12,762 nucleotides of DNA from Azonexus sp. (GTDB lineage: Bacteria; Pseudomonadota; Gammaproteobacteria; Burkholderiales; Rhodocyclaceae): positions 1 to 12,762 of the forward strand of contig JAITWU010000322.1 of the NCBI GenBank assembly GCA_031285115.1, in the 5' to 3' direction. This document shows, one piece after another, positions 1 to 5,503 of the stretch (within the stretch, counting starts at the first letter, position 1; each line of letters starts with the position of its first letter). Under the pieces are notes generated by a model. It saw only the letters and a program-made list of their open reading frames with translations. It made no database searches and was not told the DNA's origin. A program made the position numbers and the translations under genes.

Positions 1-261
1 CATATGGAAAACGTACACATCGGCGTTGTCTCGGAGGACGGCATTGCATTTGTCCCCGATTCAACTCAGGAAGATCAACTGCCCGCCGGCGACGGTGCGC
101 TGGAAGAGGAACAGACGGAAACGCCTGACATCATGGACGGCGTTATCGGCGAGACCATCCCGCGCACCGTCGCCGGCGGGCAGTTGATCTTCCTGAGTTG
201 AATCGGGGACAAATGCAATGCCGTCCTCCGAGACAACGCCGATGTGTACGTTTTCCATATG
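1..261. repeat. 100-bp perfect inverted repeat with 61-bp spacer
   Basis: Bases 1-100 are the exact reverse complement of 162-261, with a unique 61-bp spacer (101-161). The left arm starts at the first base of the window, so the repeat may extend beyond it. Each arm carries the same reading frame beginning MENVHIGVVSEDGIAFVPD, outward-in on both strands. Read on the plus strand, the frame crosses the spacer as a plausible acidic peptide; read on the minus strand, the spacer gives a basic, unlikely peptide. This could be a foldback chimera at a contig end, a real inverted duplication, or an invertible segment. The sequence shows the repeat itself beyond doubt; its cause is open. Confidence 0.95.
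61..258 (-). CDS. 5' part of an unrecognised gene, cut by the inverted repeat
   Basis: The minus-strand ATG at 258 has a good ribosome-binding site (AAGGAA, 7 bases upstream) and sits behind the conserved leader at 262-346, so a gene truly starts here. The first 32 residues (MENVHIGVVSEDGIAFVPD and onward) fall within the repeat arm. Beyond about position 162 the frame enters the spacer and then the opposite arm, and its sequence no longer looks natural; the spacer reads better in the opposite orientation (containing EEEQTETPDIMDG). The genuine gene therefore probably continues with the inverted spacer and then past the left edge. I do not recognise the family. The stop at 61-63 is likely an artefact of the repeat. 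Confidence 0.45.
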   Translation of the reverse strand: MENVHIGVVSEDGIAFVPDSTQEDQLPAGDGARDGLADNAVHDVRRFRLFLFQRTVAGGQLIFLS

Positions 262-346
262 GAATTTCCTTGTTGAATGGAAAGCGCGGGCACAACGGCA
301 ACCCCAGCGGGCAGCGTTGCGACCCGCAGGGGTTGAATAATGAAAA
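262..346 (-). promoter_or_regulatory. Conserved two-hairpin leader, copy 1 (gene at 258)
   Basis: In coding direction: a pyrimidine-rich tract, CAACCCC (335-329), then a GC hairpin. The stem pairs CAACCCC/GGGGTTG (299-305 with 329-335), an A-A mismatch, then GCGGG/CCCGC (307-311 with 323-327), with an 11-base loop. A second hairpin, TTTCC/GGAAA (265-269 with 279-283, 9-base loop), places the AAGGAA ribosome-binding site in its 3' strand. The same plan recurs in seven other leaders in this window. Confidence 0.75.
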
Positions 347-383
347 GGTGCGCCGTCCTGGAAAGAACGTCGCAGAGGTTGAA

Positions 384-1049
384 TCAGACGGTCAGCAAGC
401 CATCGCGCACACCTTGGCTCACGTACCGCAGAAAGTGATCGGTGATACTGATGCGCATCGCCTCAATTCCACCCAAGGGCGGATAGTTCGGTTCATCAAG
501 CCGCTTGTAAGCGTCCTTTTCCAGACACCAGTCCTGCAAGGACGCTCGCCAGTCATCAAGCAGCGCCACCGGCGAGAGCTGGCAGGTCATGGCCCAGGCA
601 CGCTCCAGCAGCAACTGCTGAACCTGTTCCTGATCCTGTCCCGCCAGCGTGCGGTGCAGCACCCAGCCAATCCGGTTGGCCCGGTCGGCCTGCTCGAAAG
701 CGGCGTCATAAATCCAGGTTTGTGACAGCGGCCCGAATACGTTCTGTCGCGGCAAGCGTCCCGAAAACTTGGACAGTTGTCCGGCTGATCCGGCTTCAAC
801 GAGGTGATGCTCCCCATCTTCACCTTTGAGGTGAAAACGGGTCACGCCGCCTTCCTTGACTCCGAGTTCCAACGCGGCCAGAAACTGCATCACAACACCG
901 TCGCGGCCATAGAACGAGAGGAATTTCAATTGCCCTTCGCTGTTGCGCAAACAGGCGTCGGCGAACAGTTCGGGGAATTCCTCGATGCGATACAAAAAAA
1001 TGGGCGGTGGCGCGTCGCGCTGGCCGCCCCCGGTTGATTGAATTGCCAT
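384..1049 (-). CDS. Hypothetical ICE-associated protein, 221 aa
   Basis: The chosen start, ATG at 1049 (MAIQSTGGGQRDAPPP), has AGGA 8 bases upstream; a longer frame opens at 1073 but has no ribosome-binding site. It lies 20 bp after the stop of the 129-residue gene upstream, with no conserved leader between, so the two are probably co-transcribed and may work together. The protein is soluble, mixed alpha/beta in composition, with no signal peptide or membrane segment. The N-terminus is Gly/Pro-rich, followed by FLYRIEEFPELFADA and a central Gly-rich FHLKGEDGEHH stretch. I see no catalytic motif. It resembles the conserved hypothetical proteins carried by PAGI-type elements, but I cannot name a family. 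Confidence 0.8.
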   Translation of the reverse strand: MAIQSTGGGQRDAPPPIFLYRIEEFPELFADACLRNSEGQLKFLSFYGRDGVVMQFLAALELGVKEGGVTRFHLKGEDGEHHLVEAGSAGQLSKFSGRLPRQNVFGPLSQTWIYDAAFEQADRANRIGWVLHRTLAGQDQEQVQQLLLERAWAMTCQLSPVALLDDWRASLQDWCLEKDAYKRLDEPNYPPLGGIEAMRISITDHFLRYVSQGVRDGLLTV

Positions 1050-1069
1050 GATGTGATTCCTGAAGAAGC

Positions 1070-1459
1070 TCAAGCATGGTTGGCGGCACGATCGGCGTGA
1101 TACGCGCGAACCTTATTTCGCCACTCCGCACTTTGCTCGGGTGCCATGTCCAGGTAAGACAAGGGACACGAGAAGTAGAACGGGTGCATGGTTTCACCCA
1201 GCGATGCATATCCCCATTGACCCTTGTGACAATCGAGCAAATCGCAACGTATCAATCGTATGAACTGGCCCGGTGCCAGATCCTTGAGCGCACCTTTCTG
1301 CTTCGCGGTAAGTTCGGCGACCGACCACAACACACCGTAATCGCCTTCGTGGCAAATGGCATGGGCTATGGTTTTGCAGCTAACCTGCTCTGTGTCATAA
1401 GGCTTGGTGAGATCTCGAATCAATTCCTCACGAGATTCATTTTTGAAAAGCCAACCCAT
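1070..1459 (-). CDS. Conserved ICE hypothetical protein (MGWLF..., 129 aa)
   Basis: Starts at ATG 1459 with AGGAG 6 bases upstream; an in-frame codon at 1510 lies inside the leader and is rejected. The protein opens MGWLFKNESREELIRDLTKP and has a central LWSVAELTAKQKG, a Cys-containing RFIRCDLL-like segment (FIRLIRCDLLDCHKGQWGY), and a C-terminal MHPFYFSCPLSYLDMAPE / SAEWRNKVRAYH block. This overall pattern matches small conserved hypothetical proteins that I recall from proteobacterial mobile elements (possibly the DUF6927 group, not certain). Biochemical role unknown. The Cys and Trp-rich C-terminus suggests a compact folded domain. It leads a probable two-gene unit with the 221-residue gene and carries leader copy 2. 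Confidence 0.85.
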   Translation of the reverse strand: MGWLFKNESREELIRDLTKPYDTEQVSCKTIAHAICHEGDYGVLWSVAELTAKQKGALKDLAPGQFIRLIRCDLLDCHKGQWGYASLGETMHPFYFSCPLSYLDMAPEQSAEWRNKVRAYHADRAANHA

Positions 1460-1460
1460 G

Positions 1461-1526
1461 ATGGGCTCCTTTGAAAATAGCGAGGCAGCCCTTGCGGGGG
1501 CATGCCCCACAGGGTTGATGAGAAGG
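1461..1526 (-). promoter_or_regulatory. Conserved two-hairpin leader, copy 2 (gene at 1459)
   Basis: The GC hairpin pairs AGCCCT/AGGGTT (1487-1492 with 1511-1516) and GGGG/CCCC (1496-1499 with 1505-1508). The ribosome-binding-site hairpin pairs GGGCT/AGCCC (1463-1467 with 1487-1491) and CCT/AGG (1468-1470 with 1483-1485) with a one-base bulge, burying AGGAG. The two stems compete for bases 1487-1491, so only one can form at a time. Confidence 0.75.
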
Positions 1527-1544
1527 TTTGCTTGGCTATACGTT

Positions 1545-1937
1545 TCAGGCAGCTTCGGCTAGCCCGACAGACGGAATCTGGTTAGCGGCCTGCTGGGCAT
1601 AGTGATTGGCGATGCGTGTTTTAAGGCCATCGACCTCGGCCATCGCAAGCGCTGTTTCGTGCTGGAGACGAACAGCTTTTTCGGTAATGCGCGTTACTGT
1701 GTTGGCCAACAAATTGGCAGAAAAATCACCGCGCCCTGGACGAGTGCTAAATACGTGGCAAACCATGCCGTTTTCAACGATGGTTGAAACGCTGGCGTTG
1801 CTGACCAATTGACCATACGTGTTCCTGCGTGTCGATATGGTCAGTATTCGATTGTTCTCCAGAGGCGTTTCTGTCTTGGCTGTCCAGCCATCTTTGGTCC
1901 TGCTTACAAAGCCTACCAAAGCATCAAAGTTTTCCAT
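1545..1937 (-). CDS. ICE hypothetical protein, 130 aa; paralogue of the 2403-2774 product
   Basis: ATG at 1937 with AAGGAG 7 bases upstream. The N-terminal half is a beta-rich repeat-like domain: KDGWTAKTETPL, RILTISTRR, and a Ser/Thr-rich strand NASVSTIVENG. The C-terminal half is helical (about residues 77-118, with VTRITEKAVRLQHETAL). The same order and key residues appear in the neighbour at 2403-2774 (SGWRAETRQPL, RVLRVITRR, EQTVRRQHQQVL), showing an old tandem duplication. The pattern is one I associate with orphan proteins in Pseudomonas-type ICEs, and no function is known to me. No membrane segment or signal peptide. Transcribed behind leader copy 3. Confidence 0.85.
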   Translation of the reverse strand: MENFDALVGFVSRTKDGWTAKTETPLENNRILTISTRRNTYGQLVSNASVSTIVENGMVCHVFSTRPGRGDFSANLLANTVTRITEKAVRLQHETALAMAEVDGLKTRIANHYAQQAANQIPSVGLAEAA

Positions 1938-1938
1938 G

Positions 1939-2002
1939 TTTGCTCCTTGAAAGATGTGGAGCGGCCCCGTGTGGGTACGCGCCCCACGGGGTTGATGAAG
2001 AT
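1939..2002 (-). promoter_or_regulatory. Conserved two-hairpin leader, copy 3 (gene at 1937)
   Basis: The GC hairpin pairs CCCCGTG/CACGGGG (1965-1971 with 1985-1991), a one-base bulge at 1972, then GGG/CCC (1973-1975 with 1982-1984). The ribosome-binding-site hairpin pairs GCTCC/GGAGC (1942-1946 with 1958-1962), with an 11-base loop, and buries AAGGAG. The tract before CAACCCC reads TCTTCAT in the coding direction. Confidence 0.8.
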
Positions 2003-2006
2003 GCCT

Positions 2007-2024
2007 GGATCACCAGGGTGACCC
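2007..2024 (-). terminator. Hairpin between the 70-aa gene and leader copy 3
   Basis: GGATCACC (2007-2014) pairs with GGTGACCC (2017-2024), with a 2-base loop. One pair is G-U in minus-strand RNA but a mismatch in plus-strand RNA, which argues for function on the minus strand. The pyrimidine tract that follows is short, so termination is uncertain. A very similar hairpin occurs at 2846-2863. Confidence 0.45.
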
Positions 2025-2077
2025 GGTACGTTTCAAAGGCTGAACGCACCCTCAAACCATTGCTCTGATCATGCGAC

Positions 2078-2123
2078 GGTTTGCCCCGATCACCTCGCCC
2101 TGGCGAGGAAATCCGGGCAAGCC
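2078..2123. other. Long near-perfect hairpin in intergenic DNA
   Basis: A stem running from 2078 to 2123. TTGCCCCGAT (2081-2090) pairs with ATCCGGGCAA (2111-2120) with one C-C mismatch; a symmetrical two-base internal loop follows; CCTCGCC (2093-2099) pairs with GGCGAGG (2102-2108). Three further outer pairs are possible. There is no T-run on either side. It lies in the 170-bp gap after the 70-residue gene. It could be a structured RNA, a REP-like element, or a Rho-independent barrier without a U-tract. Confidence 0.6.
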
Positions 2124-2193
2124 TTCGCCTGCCGTAAGTTGAAGATCAAGGTGGTCAATTTCAGAGAATTGTGGCAATACCTGTAAACCCACC

Positions 2194-2406
2194 CTATGCG
2201 CTATGAACTTGCTCGCAAAGACAAAATTCCCTCAACGCAGCAGCAGCCTCTTCAATATCGAATACAACCGCTGCTCGCCACGTATCCTTGCAATAAGCAC
2301 CAAAAATTCCGTCACAGTACGGAGAATCAGACCGAAACCCGGCATCAATTTCCTTGTGTAATCGACTCAAAGCAGCCCGGCAATCATCAGCAGTGAGATA
2401 TTTCAT
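2194..2406 (-). CDS. Small hypothetical protein, 70 aa, translationally coupled
   Basis: The start codon overlaps the stop of the upstream gene in an ATGA (2403-2406), and GGAAAGG lies upstream inside that gene, so translation is probably coupled. The protein, MKYLTADDCRAALSRLHKEI and onward, is an acidic helical protein with five cysteines and an Ala/Glu-rich helix near the C-terminus (DIEEAAAALREFCLCEQ). No known domain recognised. A much longer frame upstream (to 2601) lies antisense to nothing real but overlaps the neighbour in another frame and has no ribosome-binding site. Confidence 0.75.
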   Translation of the reverse strand: MKYLTADDCRAALSRLHKEIDAGFRSDSPYCDGIFGAYCKDTWRAAVVFDIEEAAAALREFCLCEQVHSA

Positions 2407-2774
2407 GATGTCGCCTTTCCATATTTCGACGTGAAATGCTCGGACAGGTAGGTTTGCAGGTTTTCCAGAAATCCTAGGACTTGCTGGTGTTGACGGCGTA
2501 CCGTTTGCTCCGAGACACTTGCAACATTGCGCATAACATTGAAATGAAGTTCTATGTTCGCATTCGGTTCGGTATGAACATATGGGATGGTGCAATGACA
2601 AAGTTCCCCACTCTCATTGACCTTCATGAGAAAAGCCGAAGATGTGAGTACCTTGCGATCGTGACCTATCCTACGTGTTATCACCCGCAGCACCCTACTT
2701 CCGCCTAGCGGCTGGCGCGTTTCTGCACGCCATCCTGACTGTTCTTTTTTGACGATGGTTACAGATGTTTCCAT
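2403..2774 (-). CDS. ICE hypothetical protein, 123 aa; paralogue of the 1545-1937 product
   Basis: ATG at 2774 (METSVTIVKKEQSGWRAETR) with AAGGAA 10 bases upstream. The frame opens earlier, at 2852, but that part is the leader. It shares with the 130-residue neighbour the order GWxAxTxxPL, RVLxxxTRR, a Ser/Ala strand, an acidic turn before a hydrophobic-Cys-His segment (GELCHC versus GMVCHV), and a C-terminal helix with a TVRRQHQ-type core. The first gene of a coupled pair with the 70-residue ORF. No function known; soluble, no signal peptide. Confidence 0.85.
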   Translation of the reverse strand: METSVTIVKKEQSGWRAETRQPLGGSRVLRVITRRIGHDRKVLTSSAFLMKVNESGELCHCTIPYVHTEPNANIELHFNVMRNVASVSEQTVRRQHQQVLGFLENLQTYLSEHFTSKYGKATS

Positions 2775-2775
2775 G

Positions 2776-2840
2776 ATTTTTTGTTCCTTAAAAAACGAAG
2801 CGGCCCCATGCGGGATCGCGCCCCGCGGGGTTGAGGAAAA
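2776..2840 (-). promoter_or_regulatory. Conserved leader, copy 4 (gene at 2774)
   Basis: The GC hairpin pairs CCCC/GGGG (2804-2807 with 2827-2830), a two-base bulge, then GCGGG/CCCGC (2810-2814 with 2822-2826). In coding direction it is followed by CGTTTTTT and then AAGGAA. The ribosome-binding-site hairpin is weak here (CTT/AAG around the U-run), the poorest of the eight copies. The GC hairpin with a nearby U-run could also act as an attenuator. Confidence 0.65.
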
Positions 2841-2863
2841 ATTCAGGATCACTGTGGTGATCC
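2837..2863 (-). terminator. Terminator-like hairpin after the methyltransferase gene
   Basis: GGATCAC (2846-2852) pairs perfectly with GTGATCC (2857-2863) around a 4-base loop. In the minus-strand transcript TTTTT (2841-2837) follows after four bases. It sits 15 bp past the stop codon at 2878, directly before leader copy 4. The spacing to the U-run is longer than ideal, so it may be partial. Confidence 0.5.
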
Positions 2864-2877
2864 GTTAGGCTTGAAAC

Positions 2878-4020
2878 TCAGGCGATCTTGATGATCTGCC
2901 CGCGCCGCTGGCCGGCGGTGAGTTCGATCGCATTGATGACCGGCACAAACTTGTCGAGAAGAACGATGGTCTGGCTGACCTCGCCCTGATCATTGACTTC
3001 CGAGTTCACGGTGCGCTGTTTGGTTTTGAAGGTGTCGCCCTTGATGAGAAACTCGCGCCCTTCGACCGAATGAATGCGGCCCTGTATCTGACCGGCAGCC
3101 AACGACAGCGCCAGGTGCCAGGGTGTCATTTCGCGCAAGGGTGGCCGGCAAGCGGCCTTGACTTGGTTGAAATGCACTTCAAGACTGGGCCACAGCAGGC
3201 TGTTATTCAAGCGCCGCAATTCATCGCCGAGTTGCGGCGCGTCGATGCGCACGGCATGGAAGGTGAATTCCTGACCCGGCTCAATCGCCGGTATCTGGTA
3301 CGGTTCATCCTCCCAGCTTTCGGGCAGTACGGGCGTTAGCTCAGGTTTTTCTTTGGCCTGCACCAGCATGTCAAGAACGGCTTTACTGGCGTTGGCCGAG
3401 CGTCGTCGCACCCCAACCACCACGCATTGCTTGAAACGCTGCTCGGGAGCCATGAAGACCCGCACGCGGTCATAGTTGCGCGCCAAGTGGGCGCGGATGT
3501 CATCATCGAGCGCATAGAACGGGATGATGTAAACCAGGATGCCGCCATAGGCGATCAAGGGCGTGGCCATGCGCAGGAAGGTTCGCTCCAGTCGCTCGGC
3601 CTTGGCATGATCGAGTTCGGCCGAGCTTACGTTGGCGCCGTCCTTGACACCATAACCATAGGGCGGATTGAGAAACATCAGGCCGATCGAGCGCGCCTTG
3701 ACCACCACGTCGTTCAGATCGGAATGGATCACACGGTCGAGAATGGTCTTGGCGTGCCAGGCTCGTTCGGAATCGAGTTCCACGCCCAGGGTTTCAAGCT
3801 GCGGCGGATCGCCGTCGGGATGATCGAGTCGCGCCTGATCGCGCAGCCCCTGCTCGATGTCGGCCAAGGCGGTGCCTTCACCACAACACGGATCAAACAA
3901 ACGCGCTGGGCTGCGCTGTGCGCACAACAGATGGGTGATGCAGCCCACGGTATCTTCATCGGTCGGGAAATATCCGTTCTTAATGAAATTGCGGGCCAGT
4001 CGAGAGAACATGAGTGCCAT
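2878..4020 (-). CDS. N6-adenine DNA methyltransferase-like protein (DUF6094-type), 380 aa
   Basis: A class I SAM-dependent methyltransferase. The SAM-binding motif I is FDPCCGEGTALADI (about residues 42-55), an acidic motif II is GVELDSE (79-85), motif III is SDLND (100-104), and the catalytic motif IV is NPPY (118-121), the signature of amino-methyltransferases acting on adenine. The region after 230 lacks recognised motifs and may contact DNA or partners. ICEs of this type carry such orphan methyltransferases with no restriction enzyme; they may protect the element from host restriction or mark it, which is inference. ATG at 4020 has GGAG 8 bases upstream; the first residues MALMFSRLARNF fit. 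No restriction gene adjoins. Transcribed behind leader copy 5. Confidence 0.85.
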   Translation of the reverse strand: MALMFSRLARNFIKNGYFPTDEDTVGCITHLLCAQRSPARLFDPCCGEGTALADIEQGLRDQARLDHPDGDPPQLETLGVELDSERAWHAKTILDRVIHSDLNDVVVKARSIGLMFLNPPYGYGVKDGANVSSAELDHAKAERLERTFLRMATPLIAYGGILVYIIPFYALDDDIRAHLARNYDRVRVFMAPEQRFKQCVVVGVRRRSANASKAVLDMLVQAKEKPELTPVLPESWEDEPYQIPAIEPGQEFTFHAVRIDAPQLGDELRRLNNSLLWPSLEVHFNQVKAACRPPLREMTPWHLALSLAAGQIQGRIHSVEGREFLIKGDTFKTKQRTVNSEVNDQGEVSQTIVLLDKFVPVINAIELTAGQRRGQIIKIA

Positions 4021-4090
4021 CGTTGAGTCTCCAAAGAATTGGACGGCACCGGCCCAGACGGGCTGGTTCCCGTCCGGGGTTGAGAAAAAG
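4021..4090 (-). promoter_or_regulatory. Conserved two-hairpin leader, copy 5 (methyltransferase)
   Basis: The GC hairpin pairs CCC/GGG (4053-4055 with 4076-4078), a mismatch, then GACGGG/CCCGTC (4057-4062 with 4069-4074). The ribosome-binding-site hairpin pairs TCCAA/TTGGA (4030-4034 with 4039-4043) around a 4-base loop and covers the GGA of GGAGA. In coding direction TTTTTCTCAACCCC starts the leader. Confidence 0.8.
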
Positions 4091-4125
4091 AACTGCTGAT
4101 CTGTTCAAGGGAACAGAGTAATCAG
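4085..4125 (-). terminator. Terminator-like hairpin overlapping the stop codon of the small membrane protein
   Basis: TCTGTTC (4100-4106) pairs perfectly with GAACAGA (4111-4117), loop AAGG; CTGAT/ATCAG (4096-4100, 4121-4125) can extend it past a bulge. In minus-strand RNA, TTTTT (4089-4085) follows six bases after the stem. The TGA of the upstream gene (4107-4105) lies at the loop edge. Confidence 0.5.
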
Positions 4126-4299
4126 AACAATAATAAAAATCGCAGCGATTAAGCACGCGCCGATCACCAGCTTGTCCTGCCACTGCATCGGAGCCGGACG
4201 CAGGTCCTCGTCAAATACGGGTTGTAATGGCAGGTCGCCCGTAACACAGTCGAAGTTAGCCTCCTGTTTAACAGGGGGGGATACGTGTGAGTGATTCAT
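4105..4299 (-). CDS. Small single-pass membrane protein, 64 aa
   Basis: ATG at 4299 (MNHSHVSPPVKQEANFDCVT) with GGAG nearby in the ribosome-binding-site hairpin. Residues 1-43 are polar and acidic with PPV and PAPMQWQDK; residues 44-63 form one strongly hydrophobic helix (LVIGACLIAAIFIIVLITLF), and the protein ends Pro. There is no signal peptide; the N-terminus is expected in the cytoplasm, with a tail anchor. No family recognised. A role at the membrane, such as entry exclusion or conjugation accessory, is only a guess. It is preceded by 500 bp without a convincing gene, containing leader copy 6 and a candidate structured RNA. Confidence 0.75.
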   Translation of the reverse strand: MNHSHVSPPVKQEANFDCVTGDLPLQPVFDEDLRPAPMQWQDKLVIGACLIAAIFIIVLITLFP

Positions 4300-4372
4300 G
4301 ATCGTCTCCAAAAAAAATGGAGACGACCGGCCCCGTCGGGGACGATAGTCCCCATGGGGTTGATGAAAAGAA
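4300..4372 (-). promoter_or_regulatory. Conserved two-hairpin leader, copy 6 (small membrane protein)
   Basis: The clearest copy. The ribosome-binding-site hairpin pairs CGTCTCC (4303-4309) with GGAGACG (4319-4325) perfectly, with a loop that in minus-strand RNA is A followed by eight U. The Shine-Dalgarno GGAG is fully paired. The GC hairpin pairs CCCC/GGGG (4331-4334 with 4356-4359) and GGGGAC/GTCCCC (4338-4343 with 4348-4353). Confidence 0.85.
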
Positions 4373-4373
4373 A

Positions 4374-4392
4374 ATTGCCTGGCCTTACGGCC
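4374..4392 (-). terminator. Small GNRA-loop hairpin followed by U-rich tract
   Basis: In the minus-strand transcript GGCC-GTAA-GGCC (4392-4381) is followed by AGGCAATTTTC. The four-base stem is short but has a stable GNRA tetraloop. It marks the boundary between the hairpin-rich region and leader copy 6. Confidence 0.35.
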
Positions 4393-4436
4393 CCGCGCAC
4401 TTGCAAGGCTGAGTGCGCCTGAAATCATCTTCGGTT

Positions 4437-4534
4437 TGAGCGATGGTTTCCCTGAACGCCCTGCCCTTGTTCTTGGCCGCTGAGGAGCGGCTCTGACAAG
4501 GAACTGGACACTCAGGGAACCCATCGCGGGTTCC
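4437..4534. ncRNA. Candidate structured RNA with nested helices and an alternative hairpin
   Basis: An outer stem pairs 4440-4455 with 4512-4527 (15 of 16 pairs). Inside are CCTTGT/ACAAGG (4465-4470 with 4496-4501) and GCCGCT/AGCGGC (4476-4481 with 4486-4491, loop GAGG). A competing perfect hairpin, GGAACCC/GGGTTCC (4516-4522 with 4528-4534, loop ATCGC), uses the 3' strand of the outer stem, so the two folds exclude each other. No convincing reading frame crosses the region. It lies upstream of the small membrane protein on the minus strand, so it may be part of its leader or an independent RNA; an origin or oriT-like DNA structure is another option. Direction not proven. Confidence 0.5.
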
Positions 4535-4799
4535 GGGAGTTTGAATGACACGTTTGAGGCTGCTCCTGGCTGTGCTTGAAACACATGCCTCGCACCGATA
4601 CGGAGCCCAGATGCGTGCAGGAAAGGCGCGCCAGTCACGCACGGGCTTGGCTCTAGCCCACGCGTGCTCGGTCGCAAAGCCGCGGCAGCATCAGGTCTGC
4701 CGCCACCCAAGTTTGTAATGCTGTCCCGTTACGGGCTGTCGTTTGCGCAGATCATCTGCGCAAGCGGCAACCCGCGCCAGGCGGGATGTCGAAAAAGCG
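4535..4799. other. Gene-free region with several inverted repeats
   Basis: No frame here has a plausible start and protein-like composition. It holds GGGCT/AGCCC within GCAC/GTGC (about 4635-4667), GCGGCAG/CTGCCGC (4682-4688 with 4697-4703), CCCG-TTA-CGGG (4726-4736), and a 21-base near-palindrome of two 10-base arms around 4753 (4743-4763). CCCGC/GCGGG-type pairing near 4770-4785 lies just past the toxin-antitoxin stop codon and could serve as its terminator. The density of dyads would also suit an operator or replication/transfer origin, but I see no iterons. Confidence 0.5.
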
Positions 4800-5135
4800 C
4801 TATGCCGATTGAAGTGCTGGCTCAGGCTGGGTGTGTGCAATAGGCTGGACAGCCAAGCGCATGCCCATGGCGTTGAGTATCGAGGTCAAACTCTTGAGTT
4901 CAGGATTACCTTGAACGGAGAGAGTCCTGTAGAGAGTTTTTGCGTTGAGTTCAGCTTGCTCAGCCAGCTTGGAAACGCCACCGAAGGCCAGCGCCAGACG
5001 ACGCAGTGTAAGCATCAGCTCTTGCTGATCGCCATCTTCGAGGACGGCGTTCAGTAATTCCGCTGCGTACTCTGGGTCTTTACGCAATCCTTCGATAACG
5101 GCTTCTTCATGGGGACGAGATGGCGGGAATGGCAT
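4800..5135 (-). CDS. HigA-type (XRE) antitoxin of toxin-antitoxin module 1, 111 aa
   Basis: Antidote of a RelE-type toxin and, by family, the DNA-binding autorepressor of the operon. A helix-turn-helix lies at about residues 42-77: LTLRRLALAFGGVSKLAEQA then LNAKTLYRTLS, followed by LKSLTSILNAMGMRLAVQ, the pattern of probable addiction module antidote proteins. The N-terminus (MPFPPSRPHEEAVIEGLRKD) is the toxin-contacting type. ATG at 5135 with GGAGG 5 bases upstream; it overlaps the toxin stop by one base (TGATG), so the two are translated together. Toxin-first order is typical of the HigBA group. Longer frame to 5303 rejected. Confidence 0.9.
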   Translation of the reverse strand: MPFPPSRPHEEAVIEGLRKDPEYAAELLNAVLEDGDQQELMLTLRRLALAFGGVSKLAEQAELNAKTLYRTLSVQGNPELKSLTSILNAMGMRLAVQPIAHTQPEPALQSA

Positions 5136-5461
5136 CACAACCTCCGTACACGTTGCTGATAGTCTTCCCAGTAGCCGATGGCGCGGTCGATGTCGGCGTC
5201 CTGAGTACTCTTGTCGCCGCCGCAAAGCAGCAGCACGATGGTTTGACCGGTCTGGGCGTAGTACACCCGGTAACCCGGTCCAAAGTCGATCTTGATCTCC
5301 CATACACCCTTGCGGGTCGCGCGTACTGTGCCCAGATTACCTTGAACAATTCGGTCAACCCGACGTTCAATGACCGTCTTGGTTTTAGCATCACGCAGGG
5401 AGTCAAACCACTCTTGGTATACGTCAAACCCATCTTGGGTCACGTAATGTTTGATTTCCAT
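5135..5461 (-). CDS. RelE/ParE-family toxin of module 1, 108 aa
   Basis: A small toxin of the addiction module killer type, related to HigB/RelE mRNA interferases that act on the ribosome. Diagnostic segments are the N-terminal EIKHYVTQDGFDVYQEWFDS, the middle VWEIKIDFGPGYRVYY, and the C-terminal VLLLCGGDKSTQDADIDRA. Full length for the family. ATG at 5461 has only a weak upstream AGGCG; expression may be low, as is usual for a toxin. The gap to the DUF3275 gene is 42 bp, with no conserved leader and no clear promoter. The module is complete and looks active. A host mobile element would gain maintenance from it. Confidence 0.9.
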   Translation of the reverse strand: MEIKHYVTQDGFDVYQEWFDSLRDAKTKTVIERRVDRIVQGNLGTVRATRKGVWEIKIDFGPGYRVYYAQTGQTIVLLLCGGDKSTQDADIDRAIGYWEDYQQRVRRL

Positions 5462-5503
5462 GTTTCATTATTCGCCTAAAAGCGACTCCGTGCAACTCAA
5501 GCT

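Noticed and set aside
198..725. 175-codon plus-strand frame
   Set aside because: It is antisense to the leader and the 221-residue gene, has no ribosome-binding site, and has low-quality composition.
2878..4020. DISARM or other named defence system
   Set aside because: No drmA, drmB or drmC-like gene or nuclease is present and the enzymes are far apart.
3427..4026. 199-codon plus-strand frame
   Set aside because: It is the shadow of the methyltransferase gene, whose motifs are unmistakable on the minus strand.
4385..4642. 85-codon minus-strand frame in the gene-free region
   Set aside because: No ribosome-binding site, unnatural composition, and the same bases form strong nested hairpins.
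4300..4710. N-terminal extension of the small membrane protein (to a 201-residue protein)
   Set aside because: The extension reads through the leader and the hairpin region, is Arg/Pro/Ser-rich, and the ATG at 4299 has its own ribosome-binding site.
4743..4763. tRNA or att site at the near-palindrome
   Set aside because: No cloverleaf, and no second copy that would form an attachment pair.
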